Part shown: positions 1-13,510 of the stretch, piece after piece | How positions within the stretch are numbered: the first letter of the stretch is position 1 | Layout: each line of letters opens with the position of its first letter | Source of the DNA: Citrus sinensis | Lineage: Eukaryota; Streptophyta; Magnoliopsida; Sapindales; Rutaceae | Direction of reading: 5' to 3' | DNA length: 64,000 nt | Assembly: GCF_022201045.2 (NCBI RefSeq) | Contig: NC_068558.1 | Span: 44,667,001 to 44,731,000 of the forward strand | Translations under genes and position numbers: made by a program | The notes under the pieces: generated by a model | Databases searched by the model: none | The model's input: only the letters and a program-made list of their open reading frames with translations | What the model was told of the DNA's origin: nothing

Positions 1-181
1 ATAATGTTTTTTTGGCAATTTGTGAATGCCTGTATTTATTTAATTGGTTTCAATATTTGGGAATTTCAATTACCTTGTCAATTGACCGCTAATACATGTT
101 TTATCCACGAGCTTTTATTTATGATGATAGTCATTTCTGTATTTTAAATTGCTTATTCATTGGAGTCTGTACCCTTTGCAG

Positions 182-716
182 CCTGACCGAGTCTCAGACT
201 TTTGCAAGAGAAACAAATTACAGCTCATTATAAGGGCTCATGAGTGTGTAATGGATGGTTTTGAGCGGTTTGCTCAGGGGCAATTGATTACTCTTTTTTC
301 TGCAACCAACTACTGTGGTAAGCAAAATCACCTGGCTTTTCTCCTTTTGCTGTGCTAGCTCGTGCAGCCTAATTTAATGATGATATATGCATCCAGGGAC
401 GGCAAACAATGCTGGAGCTATATTGGTAGTCGGCAGGGGATTGGTTGTGGTTCCAAAATTAATTCATCCCTTGCCACCTCCCCTTCAGTCACCTGAGACA
501 TCTCCAGAACGTGTTATAGATGACATGTGGATGCAGGTAAGATATATAAACTTTGATGTTGGACCTTGATATCGTCGTTGGATAAATTTCACTCCTCTCA
601 AAACTATACATGGTGTGTTTGTTTCCTTGCAGGAGCTCAACATTCAAAGACCGCCAACTCCTACACGTGGTCGCCCGCAGCCTGACCTTGACCGGAACTC
701 ACTTGCTTATATATGA
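182..716 (+). CDS. BSL1: BSL1-type serine/threonine phosphatase (Kelch-PPP family), C-terminal exons only
   Basis: Three terminal exons are visible: 182-317, 397-536 and 633-716, ending in TGA. They encode the last 119 residues. The first holds the end of a PPP-type phosphatase domain ([13 protein letters not shown], then [12 protein letters not shown]). Next comes the plant BSU1-like tail with a Pro-rich [10 protein letters not shown] stretch, and the end is [26 protein letters not shown]. Family knowledge: BSL proteins have N-terminal Kelch repeats and a phosphatase domain, and act in brassinosteroid signalling by dephosphorylating BIN2-type kinases. The Kelch repeats and most catalytic residues lie upstream of the window. 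I prefer BSL1 over BSL2/3 because the next genes match the order around Arabidopsis BSL1 (At4g03080). The gene is convergent with the small gene at 1321-1740. BSL2/3 cannot be excluded from the tail alone. Confidence 0.9.
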
Positions 717-1095
717 TTTTGGCTGACTGATTTTTGCAAGTTACAGCATCTTGTCGCAGGACTGCCATTCTTATTTGGCAGGCTTCATCATCAGTCAGTC
801 AGAACTTAGAAAGGCCGGCAGAATGTCAGCCACCTTGCACAAAATAAGGTGCTTGTGTTGTATTCTTTATGTTTCAAATCGCAGGAGACGGCAGCGTTGT
901 CTAGTGTACACACAGAATTAGGGTTTCAAAGATTTTAGCTGTAAAACAGAGTGTAATATATGTAAAAGTTAGTTTGAAGGCGAGAGTATTTTCTGCAGCT
1001 CAACAGAGAACATATTTACATGTATGGTGTAGCAAGGGTTCGTTGTTCAACTTTTGTATTACAGCATAAATGCTGATAGATACTCTGAGGTTCTT

Positions 1096-1101
1096 AATAA
1101 A
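1096..1101 (+). terminator. Candidate poly(A) signal of the BSL1-type gene
   Basis: AATAAA lies about 380 bases after the stop codon, in a T-rich 3' UTR-like stretch and before the convergent neighbour. It is a candidate only, because plant poly(A) signals are loose. Confidence 0.4.
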
Positions 1102-1320
1102 TTATACCATGTGTTGCGATTATGATTTTGACAGAGATTCGTAGTAGTGTCAAGACTAGAGATTTCTCTTCTAAGGATCTTGTGTATCAGTGGGGCTTCT
1201 TTCTTGATAAAACTAAGTAGATGTTGATTGATTCAAAGAAATAGAAGTGAAAGTACAATCAAACTCTTTTTGACTTTTAATTGAGAAGAATCATTAAAGG
1301 GACTGATGATGACATGACAT

Positions 1321-1740
1321 TCAAGGCATTGGAGGGAAAATACGCGAATGAGAAGAAATAACAGATTCCTGCACATACTTATTGTGGGAATCATTGGGAT
1401 GAGGAACCCAACGAATCTCACTCATGTTTGGCGTCTCCACAAATGCCATTGTGTACTCTCCAATTTTCTGGACGCTGCCTCTCTTGCCTGCTCTCAGCAC
1501 GAGACTTTTTCTGACGTAAGAAAATATGCCATTAGTCAAGCGTAAAATATCACCAGGCTCAAATGCATCACACTCGTCTTGCCAGAACTGGAAGTGAACG
1601 GCAGCCGTTTCGTCAGCCACGAGCGCTAAGCAGGTCTTGTTCTGCCCTTCCATTGCTGCGGTCTTCATTTTGTCGAGAACTATGAACTTTGTGTTTATGT
1701 TGTTTTGAGCTGCTGGTGATAAGTCTTTCAGAGAAATCAT
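1321..1740 (-). CDS. SOSS-B-like OB-fold single-stranded nucleic-acid-binding protein
   Basis: One uninterrupted 139-codon frame starts at ATG 1740 (MISLKDLSPAAQNNIN). The in-frame GTG two codons upstream is not a plausible start, and a stop lies a few codons further up. The protein has the layout of the small SOSS complex subunit B (hSSB1/NABP) family: an N-terminal OB fold with TKFIVLDK, CLALVADETAAVHFQFW, GDILRLTNGIFSYVRKSLVLRAGK and ETPNMSEIRW, and a short C-terminal tail. Family knowledge: these proteins bind ssDNA in DNA-damage repair, and plant versions are little studied. On this strand, a good 3' splice site sits just upstream of the start (at about 1763), so a 5' UTR intron is likely. 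The gene is convergent with BSL1 and about 220 bases separate its stop from BSL1's poly(A) signal. Confidence 0.82.
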   Translation of the reverse strand: MISLKDLSPAAQNNINTKFIVLDKMKTAAMEGQNKTCLALVADETAAVHFQFWQDECDAFEPGDILRLTNGIFSYVRKSLVLRAGKRGSVQKIGEYTMAFVETPNMSEIRWVPHPNDSHNKYVQESVISSHSRIFPPMP

Positions 1741-1799
1741 ATTCACGGCCAGCCTTTGTTACCTGCAGCTAAAACAGAGTTTCTATTTTCATTCAGTCA

Positions 1800-2592
1800 T
1801 TTCTACAAACATCTGAGGAATGGTCGGCTGTTCTGACTCCAAGCACCCCCCCTGTTAGTTTCGTTTTAACACAAAACTATAAAACACGCATGCCTGGGAT
1901 CTCAATTAACAGTACGAGAATAATTAAGAGTAGAAGAATAAACGACAGATTTTATGACACTTCTGTTATATTATATTTATTTAATGTATATCTGATATGT
2001 GTATATTTGTTTTAAAAAATTATTATATAATTGATAATTTTATTTATCTCACACATGCATGAATGAGATGTAGGGGCTGTAGAATCTGCCGAAAGCAGCA
2101 CCCTTCGCATGATATGAAACGAAACTGGACAGGCCGAATTTTGAAATTAGCCCTGAGTCTGATGCTTTGTCTTCGTTGTTAATACTTTGATACTCCTCTT
2201 CTGAGGCGGCAATTATTTGCACGCGCCTTATTTGTTTACACGTGCCACTCTATTCTAGATTGTAACTTTGGCGTTTAGCAAACTTCATTTTTATTTTCTT
2301 GAAAAAAGAAAACCTACAATATTTTTTTTTTTAAGGAAGGAAAGCAATTTGAATTAGGATAACAAAGGGGCTATTTGAATCCATTAAAAATTTTATTTTT
2401 ATCCTTATTTTAAAATATAAATTCTTAATAAAAATCACTAATTTTTTTTTCTCTCAACTCATTGTTGCATAATCTCTCTCTACTCTCACGTTTTACAAAC
2501 GAAAGATTAATTTTACTTTCTGTTGGATTTACTTTTTTGCCTTTCTTAACAAATCATAATATCTATTTTATACTTTCTATATATAATATGTA

Positions 2593-2627
<35 letters not shown>

Positions 2628-3848
2628 GTATTCACTGGCTTTTGTGATGGGTAAAAATTAATTTCTTGATATTCATTAACTTGCTGATAAAAAATTGTTA
2701 AACAAGTTTTGCTCCTCTTAGTTTATAATAGCCCACACAAAAATTAATTATTTATAGTTTAAAAGAAAACATACAAAAGAATTGATGAGAATCAAGGAAT
2801 TTAAAATGAAAAACGAAGAAAGGGTAATTAAGTAATTTTATCAAAATTATTTTGATAATAAAATTCTTAATTAAAAAAATAGTGCAAAGAAGAAAGTGAT
2901 TGGTTCAATTAGTTCTACACTTATTTTTTTTTGTTTAAGTTTATTATTTAGAGTTTTAACTTAAAAAGGATTGAATTTATTTGTTTTCCACTATTTGGAA
3001 GAAATCCAAAATAAATCGATTGATCATCCATTGCCAAACATTTGATTAAACACACACACACACACACACACTCACAAATGTGCATAGTGAAGTCAATATA
3101 TGCACATAGATGAAGAAGAAAATGGTTTGCCAAACAAGCAATCATTATTGGCTATTTCCTAGGCATAATTGGTTGTTGAACCAAGGAAGCGAAACAAACA
3201 CTTCCTAAAAGAAGTGTATTTGTGTGCCATGCTGTCAGGCGGTAAATGAAACAATTAACCGCTTTAGATTGAGGTACTGTAACTTTTAAGATATATTTAC
3301 TATAGAAAAAAAGTTATAACAATAAAATAAAAATTAGTAATATTTAATAAATATAAATTTTAAATAATAATTTTAATAAAATTTATTAAAAATATAATAA
3401 ATTTTTTATTATACAAATAAAAAATCATATCAATATATTTTTGAAACTACAGTAACCAATATTTATTAAACACTTTACTACTATAACTATCCAACATCAA
3501 TCCTAAAGGCACCCTCAAACTGACGTTCTGTTTGCGCGTTGGCAGATATCAATTCTGGGCCTCATGTTTTCTCTCCAGCAACACCATTGAAACCAAACAC
3601 ATGATACGATATGTTTAGATTACCCCGGGCTCTGTGGGCCATAAAGACCCACTGTTATCCCATAACGCCGAGGGTGATAGACATTGCGAGATCATTTCCG
3701 TATCAATCAATTATCATTCACTGGAAAAAAGGAAACGGATCTGCTCTTGATTTAAAGTATTAAAACTAGTTTATTAACTGTAACTGTACTAGCTATGCTT
3801 TTTTACAGCTTACAGGTAAACAAAATCTCTGTGAAGCTATTTCTAACA
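1800..3848. other. Intergenic DNA between the SOSS-B-like gene and NDX, with microsatellites
   Basis: No coding gene is visible. It should contain the SOSS-B-like promoter (about 1800-2300) and the NDX 3' UTR (about 3700-3848). A tetranucleotide (TACA)n tract lies at about 2588-2630 and a (CA)n tract at about 3051-3072. A MITE-like inverted repeat near 3270-3460 is listed separately. The rest is AT-rich with no recognised feature. Confidence 0.6.
3272..3456. repeat. MITE-like inverted repeat
   Basis: The left end GGTACTGTAACTTTTAAGAT is mirrored at the right end, whose reverse complement reads GGTTACTGTAGTTTCAAAAA. Between them is a very AT-rich core. This looks like a small non-autonomous DNA transposon. 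I found no clear target-site duplication, and similar sequence outside the arms suggests the true ends may lie further out. Confidence 0.4.
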
Positions 3849-6800
3849 TCATTTGTTTCGAGTCCGCAACCCGTACATTTTGTTCGTATCCCACAAAACT
3901 CTCATTACCCCAAGCTTTGCTTCAGCCTCACCAAATGAGGAACCTGCAGCTTCCGATGGGTGCGGGAGAGGCGCCCATCTCTCAGCCTTTAGCTCAACCA
4001 CATCCACAGCGCACGTCCCTGATTCCTCCAAGTTCCTTCCAGTCCATTTACCATACACCTGATGTACTCTTCCTGAGCCTATCTCTTCTCCTTGCCCATC
4101 TAAAAGCACAACCAACTGACCCGCCTTACGCTGAGCAAATTCAGATGCGCCAATGTCAACAATATCAGTTAATGCCTCCAAGTTATCATCAGCACCAGTT
4201 CTCAATGTGCTTCTAGTGCCTCTTGAATTTAATGGGAGATGATCTTCTCCAGGGCTATCAGGTGAGTCATGTGATTGCCTCAACCCTGGCCCACTTTGCT
4301 TTCCAGTAAAAGAATTGTCAGCCTCTGAAGATGCACGAGCATCCTTACTAGCACGAGCTAGTCTGGCTTTCCGATTATTGAGCCTGTTGATGATGCAAAG
4401 TACAAAAATTTCTTAACCACTGAAAACCATAAAAACAATGACGTGCTAGGATATACCCAATTTCCTGTGCTAAGATAGCCAGGTAAGAAACAAAAGAATT
4501 TTTCCATTAGTCATTTATTATCTATTTTAGCGTGAATAGTCATATCAAAGATTGCAAAGAGGACAAATTTTCATTTATTTTCTAATGTCAATTGCAATGA
4601 AAGGAAGATGAGATACCAGTTTTTCAGCTGCGAAGATGTAACCTCAGAACCCTGGAAAAGATGATGTACGATCTTTCAGGAAGATGTCTCCAGAATTTAT
4701 AAATGGCTATAAAAAATTAATTATAGTTTTCATAAAGGGTGAAGTATATATTACGCACATGATGACTTAATCTGCTAGCCCATAATCGTATTGAAGATGT
4801 ATTTCGCTGCATATCAGGTTCATCCAAGAGGGCCCTCTCAATAAGTGCCATTTGGTTATCATTCATTATGGTTCGCTTCCGTTTTCTCTGCTGCTTTTCC
4901 TCACTCTGAACAGTTTCAACCTTTTCCTCCTCTTGAACTCCTCCAAACACACTTTCTTTGATAGGCTCATTCGGTTTTGGAAACTCAACATTTTCCACTT
5001 GATCAACAAAATTCTTTCCTCCCAGGGGACTTGTATCTGAACCGCTACTTCCAACAATCTGGACATCTTTGTCGACTTCTCTTGAACTTCCAGGCATACC
5101 AACTTTATCTTTATTTTCTCTGTTATCTTGCCTCATCATATCATCCCCTTGATCCATAAGGTTACTTCTGCTATCAAATCTGTCCTCTTGAAAAGCTGAA
5201 TTCTCTGACATTTCCTCTCTCAGATCACCGCCATTTGCATTATTAAGAAGATTTGAAGGTTCTTTACTTTGTACTGGTGATTGGCATCCCCTTGAGCTCT
5301 GAGCCTCCTAACATAAATCAAACTTTACCATTCAGGCTACCATATTGGTTAGGAAAAATAAAAGGTACATCAAATTACTACAGTAAACTTGAGAGCTGTC
5401 ATTTTGAAACATTTTTTGAGACATCTCATACGTATCACTGAAAATGAATGTTAAAATAAGCATATTACTATATTACAGAATTTGCACTGGGCCTCTAGAC
5501 AACCATGTCTAAATTCTACGGCCAGTCTCATGAACTGAATCTCCTCAGTTGGCTTAGATACCAGACAAAATTGATATATCAATTTTCTGTTTGACACCAG
5601 CATCAGACATCTAAGTGATAACAATTGCAGGAGTAAAATGAAATGGCTTACAGTACCTGATGATGCTCACTAAGATTGAGTTTTGAGAACTTATCACAAG
5701 AAACTGATTCCTCAAATTTGCTTTCTTGAATCTGAATTTGCTCCAGATGCATAATTTGACACAATTAAATACTTTCTCCTCAGGTGATATAAATAGAATG
5801 TGAAACATTTAAAAAAATAAAAATATAAAGGAAATTAATGTTAGATTAAAATGCTTTACTTGAACTTGATCGCCTTCAATTTCAGCAGAATTAATGGATG
5901 ATTCTAATTGCTGAAAAAATATCCTGCAATAGAAAGTTAGCAACAAAAGGTTAAGTGATAACAAAGGTTAATTGTCACACAGCCAATAAAGTTAAACTGA
6001 AAATCATATGTTAATGCATGCATCTTAGTGTATAGAACCATATATACAGACACAGCTGATGAGATAACACTTATATAAAATCAAGAGCAAGTGAAACATG
6101 TACCAACGAGTATACTAATAAAAAGAAATGGCTTAGTTCAAGTTCAATGCACCAAAAGAACAAATAGGAAAGCTGATAACAAGAGTGGTAGAGGCAATGA
6201 AGGAAAAATGCCATGTACAATTCAACAAAAATATGTCTTAGGAACAACTGGAACAAAGATTCATATGTATTATTGAAACAAATTCATGAAATGGTTGTTT
6301 GCTAAAATTGAGTTTAGAATGGTTGCACTAGCCTATCCTATAGAATAATTTAAATTTGCCACATTTAAGAATAATTACTCAACAGTCATTGCAAAAACCG
6401 TCAAAATTTTGTCATGGCATTCTTCTCCAATTTAACAAAAACTCCTAGGAAATACAAAGAACAGATGAAGTCCACAATCACCTTAAGAGAGTTACATCTT
6501 CCTCGTTCAGAAAAATAGGAGTCAGAGATTCAGCATGACTTAACAATGAACCTACACATGTAAGTTGCTTGTAAGGAATACAGAACATGTGTAATTATGT
6601 CAACATAAAATACACCACTCACATACATTTTATAAAAGTAAGTGACACTTACGAAGGTTCCTGCAAACAGTGGAAGCTTTCTGGGGACCAGAAGTGAAGG
6701 AAAACCCAGGTAACACTTTAGATGGATCCATTCGCAAACACCCCAAGAACTTGTTGAGAAAGAGATTTCTCTCCTGCTCTGTGGATAAAAAAAAAAAAGG

Positions 6801-9800
6801 AACTCTAGTAATGGTGAAAAACACGCTAGTGATAATGTAACAATATCTCGAGCAGGAACTGACCTTCACAGATATTGGGAATAAAACAATGGAGATTTGC
6901 AATTACTTTAACAAATAACGATGTTCTATTATGTGCATATGAAGCCTGAGGCATACTACTTTGGATTAATGAGAATTCTACTTTTGTTGCACTCGATGAA
7001 ACAGTATCCAAAGCCCACCCAGCTGCTGCAAATAAATCATACTCCACAGTGGCATCTTCTTCCCTTGTGGGGAACTCGGAAGAACACCAAATGAACAAAA
7101 AATCTCTATGAGATAGTGAAAATATTGCGCTCAGAACTTCAGTCTGGAGTCATTTGTAAAATGATTAAAAAAAAAAAGAAAGGAAGTTAACAAGCACATC
7201 ATGGAACCATACAAACATAATAATTATTAGTATATGCATTAAAAAGGGGAAAAAAAGAAAAAAAGAAGTTAACAAGCATGTCATGAAACCCTACAAGCAT
7301 AATAGTTATTAGTATTTGCATCATAGGCGTCAAAATTACTTGACAATCGAGTAGATACCTAGCACATTTTAACACAATCAAATCAGTTTGGTTATTTGTA
7401 GAACATGTGATTTTTTACAGATCATGAAAATATAGCTTTAATTATCTTTGAAAGATCATAAATGGTAGTTTTAGAAAGTCATTGCAGTAGTTTTGCAACA
7501 GTGGACGTGTAAGGCAAGTACAGAATGTAGTAACTCACAAAACACATTGTAATATATGATCGAAAATTGGAATCATCCGAAAAGATATCAGCTAGACGCA
7601 TGGCATTAAGTTGCAAAAGCCCTGTTGGGTAGGTTCTGCCCATGCAAGAACCAAAGTGTTTAGGATCCTTTATAAGTGCAGTCCTCAACAAGTCAAAAAC
7701 CTACATCATGACAAATTATATTAATCAAGCATCTTGACTGTAAGAAAATGCTTCACATATTAAAAAAGAGAATCCATAGGAATTCTACAAAGCAAGCTCT
7801 ATATTAATGGCAAGAAGAGAGTAAATAACAAAACCCAGACACAATTTTATTGTTACCCAAATAAACATCTCTCTTTTCAAAATAAACAAAAAGAGGTAAC
7901 CATACTGGGACAATGAGTTTAAGTGCCCTGATAAATTAGTGAGAAATGAGCAAAATGAAAAATCAACAAAATGGGTAGCAATAATTCATCAAACAACTTT
8001 CATGCAGAAGGCTTTTAGGCAAAACCACTAGAAATGAAGGTCATATCAGTCAGCCTCCACAGAACGAGCCAACCTGCTGCACTAGCACCATCGATATTCC
8101 GTAAGAATGCTAGCATCATCAAATTCTAACAAATTTTTGAATAATTCCAGAACGCCAACCTCTAAAGAAACAGACTTTGCCAAATCCAGGCTTTCTGGAG
8201 AGCTGGCAACTTCATCCAGGTAAGAAATGCTTTCTGCTTCACACAAGTGCAAGAGCTGCATAAACAAAGTCATGAATGAAATAAATGAATAATGTCCACT
8301 CACATTGGATATGAAGAAGGTGAAGTACATAAAAAAAGTAACTTAAGCATTCTAGTATAATTAAGCATTTTCAGCAACTAGACTTACAATAGACAGGACT
8401 TTAGCTTTCAGCCTGGAAACAGAAGTCACAACCGTGGACGACTCTACAAATGGTGGCATAATGCTTAACTTCAAGATGGATTGTGCGAGAAAAAGAACAC
8501 CACCCTTTGCACAAAGTTCCTGAAATAGGACCACAATCAGAGATTTTATTAAACAATGAAAACTTATGATTTATCTTTGAGAATATCAAATAACGTGTCT
8601 CTCCACAGAGTAATCATCTAAATCAAGAGAATGGCCCAAGAGAAGTTCAATTTAAATATGAAAAAATTATGATAACTTTACGTTATTCCATAATCACAAT
8701 AACCTAGACTTCTTTGGTCATACAAGATATTATTATCATGATACATCTAAATTGTTTGTGCAATAAATCAAAAATGTGGATATCTGATATTGATTCAAAG
8801 TAAAATAGAAAAATAAGTTGGCACATCAGCTCATTTCAACCAAACCAAGGGAATTCTAACTTGAAACCTTATTCCGGAGTAGGCGCTCTCGAAACACTTT
8901 CTGTTGGCACAGAGACTGAAGAAACTGTAAAGAAGCTTCGCATTGCTGGCAGATGAAGTTTACCACTTGTTCATGTGGATGTAGGCAGACATCAGAATGT
9001 TGTTCTGACAGTTTTATCTGAAGAAACATGATGCTTACATGTACAGCTCCAAAAGTGGCATCCATAAATATGTCAATCTGTAACACAGAGTTCAAGATCA
9101 CCCTAACTATTAGCCTTACATAAATGCCTTGCCATGTGGAACACTTCAAAATAGGGTTTAATCAAAAGATCAACAAATGGCAATCCAAAACCACGCAATT
9201 TTTGTGGCCCTGAATTTCCCTGACTATGAGCCTAAACCAATCACTGGGGCTAAATCGTACCTTAGGATGTGCCAGTACTACTTGAACAAGATCCTGCCAC
9301 TGTGAAGATATACATCCTGTTAACAAATATAGACTGCATGCCACTAGTGTTGAATGCAGCATGAGCATGGGGCTTGAATCGTGGTAGTCCTATATTAAGA
9401 AAACAAGTCTAAGTACTGATACATAGCATGGAAAATGAAAGGTACAAAAAACAGACTAAAAACAACCTGTCTGTAATGACCAAGAACGATTAGTAAATAG
9501 AACACCAAATCAAGCAGCTGCTCAGAAACTTTTACGTCATCAAGCAAAATCTGCAGGCATTTAAAAAAAAAAATGAAATATTAGGAGAAAAGCTGCTCTG
9601 TGAAAGCTTTATCTCCCGAGGTACACAATATCCCACATTATTTCACTGTTAGAAATAGAGAAATAGAAATCAAATTCACAAAGATGCTCAGAGGCAAGTA
9701 AAGTTATGTTGGCATAACAAGCAATTTCAAGCAACTGACAGGACAATTTAAAGCATCAATATTTATGTCCCCTTATTGCAACGTACATGCATACATCTGT

Positions 9801-11178
9801 ACAGATGCACACGTGTGCACGACTAAAATTTTAGGTTCAACAATATAATTTCTGGGGAAATATGATACTGAAAAAAGTAAAAACCCTGTCATTGGTTCAA
9901 AGTTCACACAGTGGCAGTTCCACCTGCACATGTGAACGTAGGTCGGTTAACCAAAATGGTTGCCCAAAGATGAAGGTAGAAGTTTCTAGTTGAGAATGGC
10001 TCCTAACCTTCTCCCTCGTTTTGCAAGACCACGAGCTTACATGTAAACATTCAGATGAGAAGAGGAAGACTTTGCTCTTCCACCCCCAAATCATAAGCTT
10101 TGCAGCTACCCCTGTAGACGCCAGCCTAAAGAATCCTATGATATTTGTTTTCCAATTTTAATCACTGGTTAAGGATACCAAAAACTATTGATTCATACAA
10201 GTTGTTACTTTCATTAGGTGTTGTAAGACTTGTCACCAGGGCTTAGACAGAAATTCTTCTGTTTCAGCTACATGGATATGCTTGAACAGATGGTGACTGT
10301 AGTTGGCTTTCTGAATCAGGTGAGGATTTTGTTATCTAATAAATGATTTTTTATTTAATAAATCCACACTATTTACTGCAAGTTCTTTCTTGCTTAAAAA
10401 AATGAACGGTGTATGACTCCAATTGAAGTAATAATTCAAAAGAATATAAGATGAATACTTGACACTGTAATCCCAAACTTCAGTTCCAATAACAATGGTA
10501 TTCTTAGATTCATAATTTGTTGGAATGCTTCAAAGAGTGAAGAAAAAAAAAAACGACCTAACAAAAACAAAATAAAATAAAAAAATTAGCAAGGACCAGT
10601 AAAGCTAACCTGCTCAAGTTTAATATGCCGAGATGTTAGATCCAACAAGGAATGCAAAAGCCGAATACCACGTAACAAATATCTAAATGATTCCTCATCT
10701 CTGCCAGATGATATAAGCACTGCAATGAGGTGTAAAGGAAGAAATCTTGCAAGTTTTTCCACATCAACCTGAAATACAACATAATTCAAAATAATGCATG
10801 GTAGTTTACAAGTAAATGAAGAAATTAGAAAAATATTAGAGCATAACAATGATAAAAGCATTAGTGCTGCAGCAGCTGCCGCTCTACCTTTATTGACGAT
10901 CCTTTTTTATTATAGCAGTGAATCGAAAAATTCTCAGAGTCTCGTAGTATTTTATTAAGCTCTTGAGAGCTAAACCCATGCAACTCATTAACTGCTGAAA
11001 TCAAGTCAATGACCTGTTTATTTAAACAAACAAATACTTAGTCGAGTTATAATTCCAGGGGAAAGAAGAGCAGAAATCATTAAAAACAAACAAACATTAA
11101 AAAAATGATAAATATTTAGGTAAAAAAAGTACTTACTCGTTCAGCATTACCAAACGGTTCTTCCCTTGCATGTTTCAT
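3849..11178 (-). CDS. NDX: NDX nodulin homeobox protein
   Basis: I joined 17 exons in frame: 11137-11178, 10888-11013, 10610-10768, 9467-9550, 9261-9389, 8868-9077, 8388-8519, 8160-8255, 7539-7700, 6864-7143, 6653-6778, 6482-6551, 5860-5923, 5657-5740, 4759-5307, 4617-4651 and 3849-4383 (960 aa). The start is [14 protein letters not shown]. The large N-terminal part is alpha-helical, with the conserved [20 protein letters not shown] and [17 protein letters not shown] blocks. An atypical homeodomain covers about residues 729-795, with a basic RKRKRT start and [13 protein letters not shown] in helix 3. A conserved C-terminal domain follows. Family knowledge: Arabidopsis NDX binds ssDNA in the R-loop at FLC, represses the antisense transcript COOLAIR, and works with PRC1 RING1 proteins in ABA responses. 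The acceptor of exon 5657-5740 is uncertain: a second AG lies 6 bases further in. The exon ending at 8160 is followed by readable codons, so an alternative donor is possible. Confidence 0.93.
10268..10319 (+). other. Exon-like island on the opposite strand of an NDX intron
   Basis: Inside the 1.06-kb NDX intron (9551-10609), the + strand shows a consensus acceptor (TCTGTTTCAG), a 52-base open block and a consensus donor (GTGAGG). In one frame the block reads [18 protein letters not shown] second GC-richer patch lies at about 9895-10135. I do not recognise the source gene. It may be a captured or pseudogene fragment, or chance. Confidence 0.3.
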
Positions 11179-13510
11179 TTTTGAGAATCTGGTACCAATA
11201 CAAGTATGTTTATATAACCTCTGCTTAAAAAATCTCAAAAACCCACATCATAAAACCCCAGATTTCGAGCAAGCAAAGTGAATTGAACGTTCAAACCCTA
11301 AAAACACTGAGAGACTCTCAGTGAGAGTAGCTTGTAGTACTAAATTAACAGACACTATAACAATAAAATTAAAAAAATAAATAAAATGGTAAACAAAACA
11401 AGATATAAAAAGGTTTAACGGTAAAACTATCGATTACCTGCCAAATAAAGCGAGAGCGCCAAAAAGAAAAAAGAAAACAGATAATTAAAAGATAATTTCG
11501 CGGGTTTTTCAATTTTTTTTTTCTTTTTCTGGTGCTACTGTAAAGTACACGTCTGAGATTGGATTTGTAGACAAGTAATAAATACAGAGTTGAAATTGCA
11601 AAATTAAGACTAATCTACCATTTTTTTTATGTCGTTGGTATGATAACAAAAAGCTGGTTTGTCATCGCGAAATCTTGAATTTGTTTTTTTTTTTAATTAT
11701 TTTTATTTTGTTTTGCATTTTTAGTTTTACATGTGTTGTATCTGCTTGATACGGTCTTATTTTATTCCAAGAAAGAGATCTTGTGAATTAGAGTCTTATT
11801 AAAAATTAGTTTTTAAATATAACCTTCGATGAATCCCAGACAGAAAAAATGTGACGCTTCGTACCCTCCCCCCACCCAAAACAATAAACTATTTACAATA
11901 ATAAACAATAAACAAAAAGATCAGGTTACGATACAACTGTGGTATCGTGCTATAATTATATTCAGTCGTTAGATGCACTTAGATTAATAAGGTTCACTGG
12001 CATCAAATGACTGGATACAATTCAAATTTTCCCTAAACAAAAACCTCAAACTTCATGTGTTTCTTTCTATTCTATTTTTTGGTCTGCTACTTTTTTTTTT
12101 TATAGCTTTTAGTTTTTCTAATGTTTTAGCAAATTTGTTATTTTTTTTACATTTTTTTGGAGGTTTATTTTTTCTCATGGTTATTGGGTGTTAGTTCTAT
12201 TCTCCTTATAAGGTTCTTTCAATGGCTGTAAATAGTATTATCTTATAAGTCGGATTTGAAATATATCAATATCTAGATTGGGAGGGTATACTAGTATTGG
12301 AGTTGAAAAGTGGCTCTAATAGTAGTGCAGTGAGGTTCGATTACCTATGGCGACGGTATATCAAGAGGCTTTTTGGTGTACGCTTTGAGAGGGATTGTCT
12401 TTACTAATAAGGTTTTATAATTTTTATTTTGTTTGTTTATATTTTTTTGTTTGCATTGTGCTGTGGTTATTATATTATTGGACACTATAAATTTTCTTTC
12501 TCTAATTAGAAAGGGGTTCCACTTATATTAATTAATGTGAGTATGCTAACCTGTAAAATTCTTTCAAGTCTTAAGTAGTTTAATGTGTGAAATCTTCTAA
12601 TCTCTTCTTAAATATTAGAAATTACTAGTTGTGTAACTATATTTTGTTAGGGATCACCCTAATTTAGGCTTGAGTCTAAAATCTTATTATATGTATTATA
12701 CTTAAACTTGATGTCACCTTATATTTGCGCCATATGATGATATTCATTCTTAGTTCTTTAATGAAAACATATTTTCTTCCAAAAAAATTATTAATATTAA
12801 ATGTTCTTGTATAATTCCTTATATAACTAACTTAAAATCAAAATTTACCAATTAGGTTGGTGATAAATTTTCTTAAATAGATTTATTAAAAAAATTTCAT
12901 TTTAAAATCTTGTAGGGTATTTTTTGTCAAAATCACATTGATGAAGTATGCTAGCTATGTTTGCTAAGGGCATCTCCAAAAGACTCTTTAAATAAGATTA
13001 TACTTCTTATTTGAAGAGCCATATCAATATTAAACACTCTAAAAGACACGTTAATTTAGATTCTTCAAATAAGATTTATTTCTCACTCTTCAATATGGTC
13101 GAGTGAGTTTTTTCCTCTTTTATTAATATTTTATTATTATTTATTGAAAAAATAAGGCTGCAATAATCCTTATTTATATTTATTTTAAAAAATATAATAA
13201 CAATACAATTTGATAGTGGAAAAGATTTAATTAAAATAATATTAATTTATTCTTATTTAGTAAGTTTTTTAAAAAAAATTATATTTTTTTATACACTTAT
13301 TTATTACGTCAGTAAACAAATTGAAATTTAAAGAGTAAAATTTTAAGTTGCTCTAACCTACAAGTCTACAAACTACGAGTTGACATTTCTGCTGAACAAG
13401 TTATAAGAAGTGTTATTTTTCAGAAAACAGCAAATACTCAAGACCCTAGCAAACACTTCTTTATCGGAAACCAAAACCCTAAACCTCACTTACCATAACC
13501 ACCTTCAACA
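11179..13510. other. Divergent intergenic region between NDX and SWA1
   Basis: It holds the NDX promoter and 5' UTR (about 11180-11600) and the SWA1 promoter (about 13350-13510). The middle is AT-rich with no gene. A GGGCATCTCCAAAAG motif near 12968 and GTTGCTCTAACC near 13350 look like the two ends of a worn MITE, but I see no target-site duplication. Confidence 0.45.

Noticed and set aside
1741..1746. Extended start of the SOSS-B-like protein
   Set aside because: The upstream codon is GTG, not ATG, and a stop follows shortly upstream.
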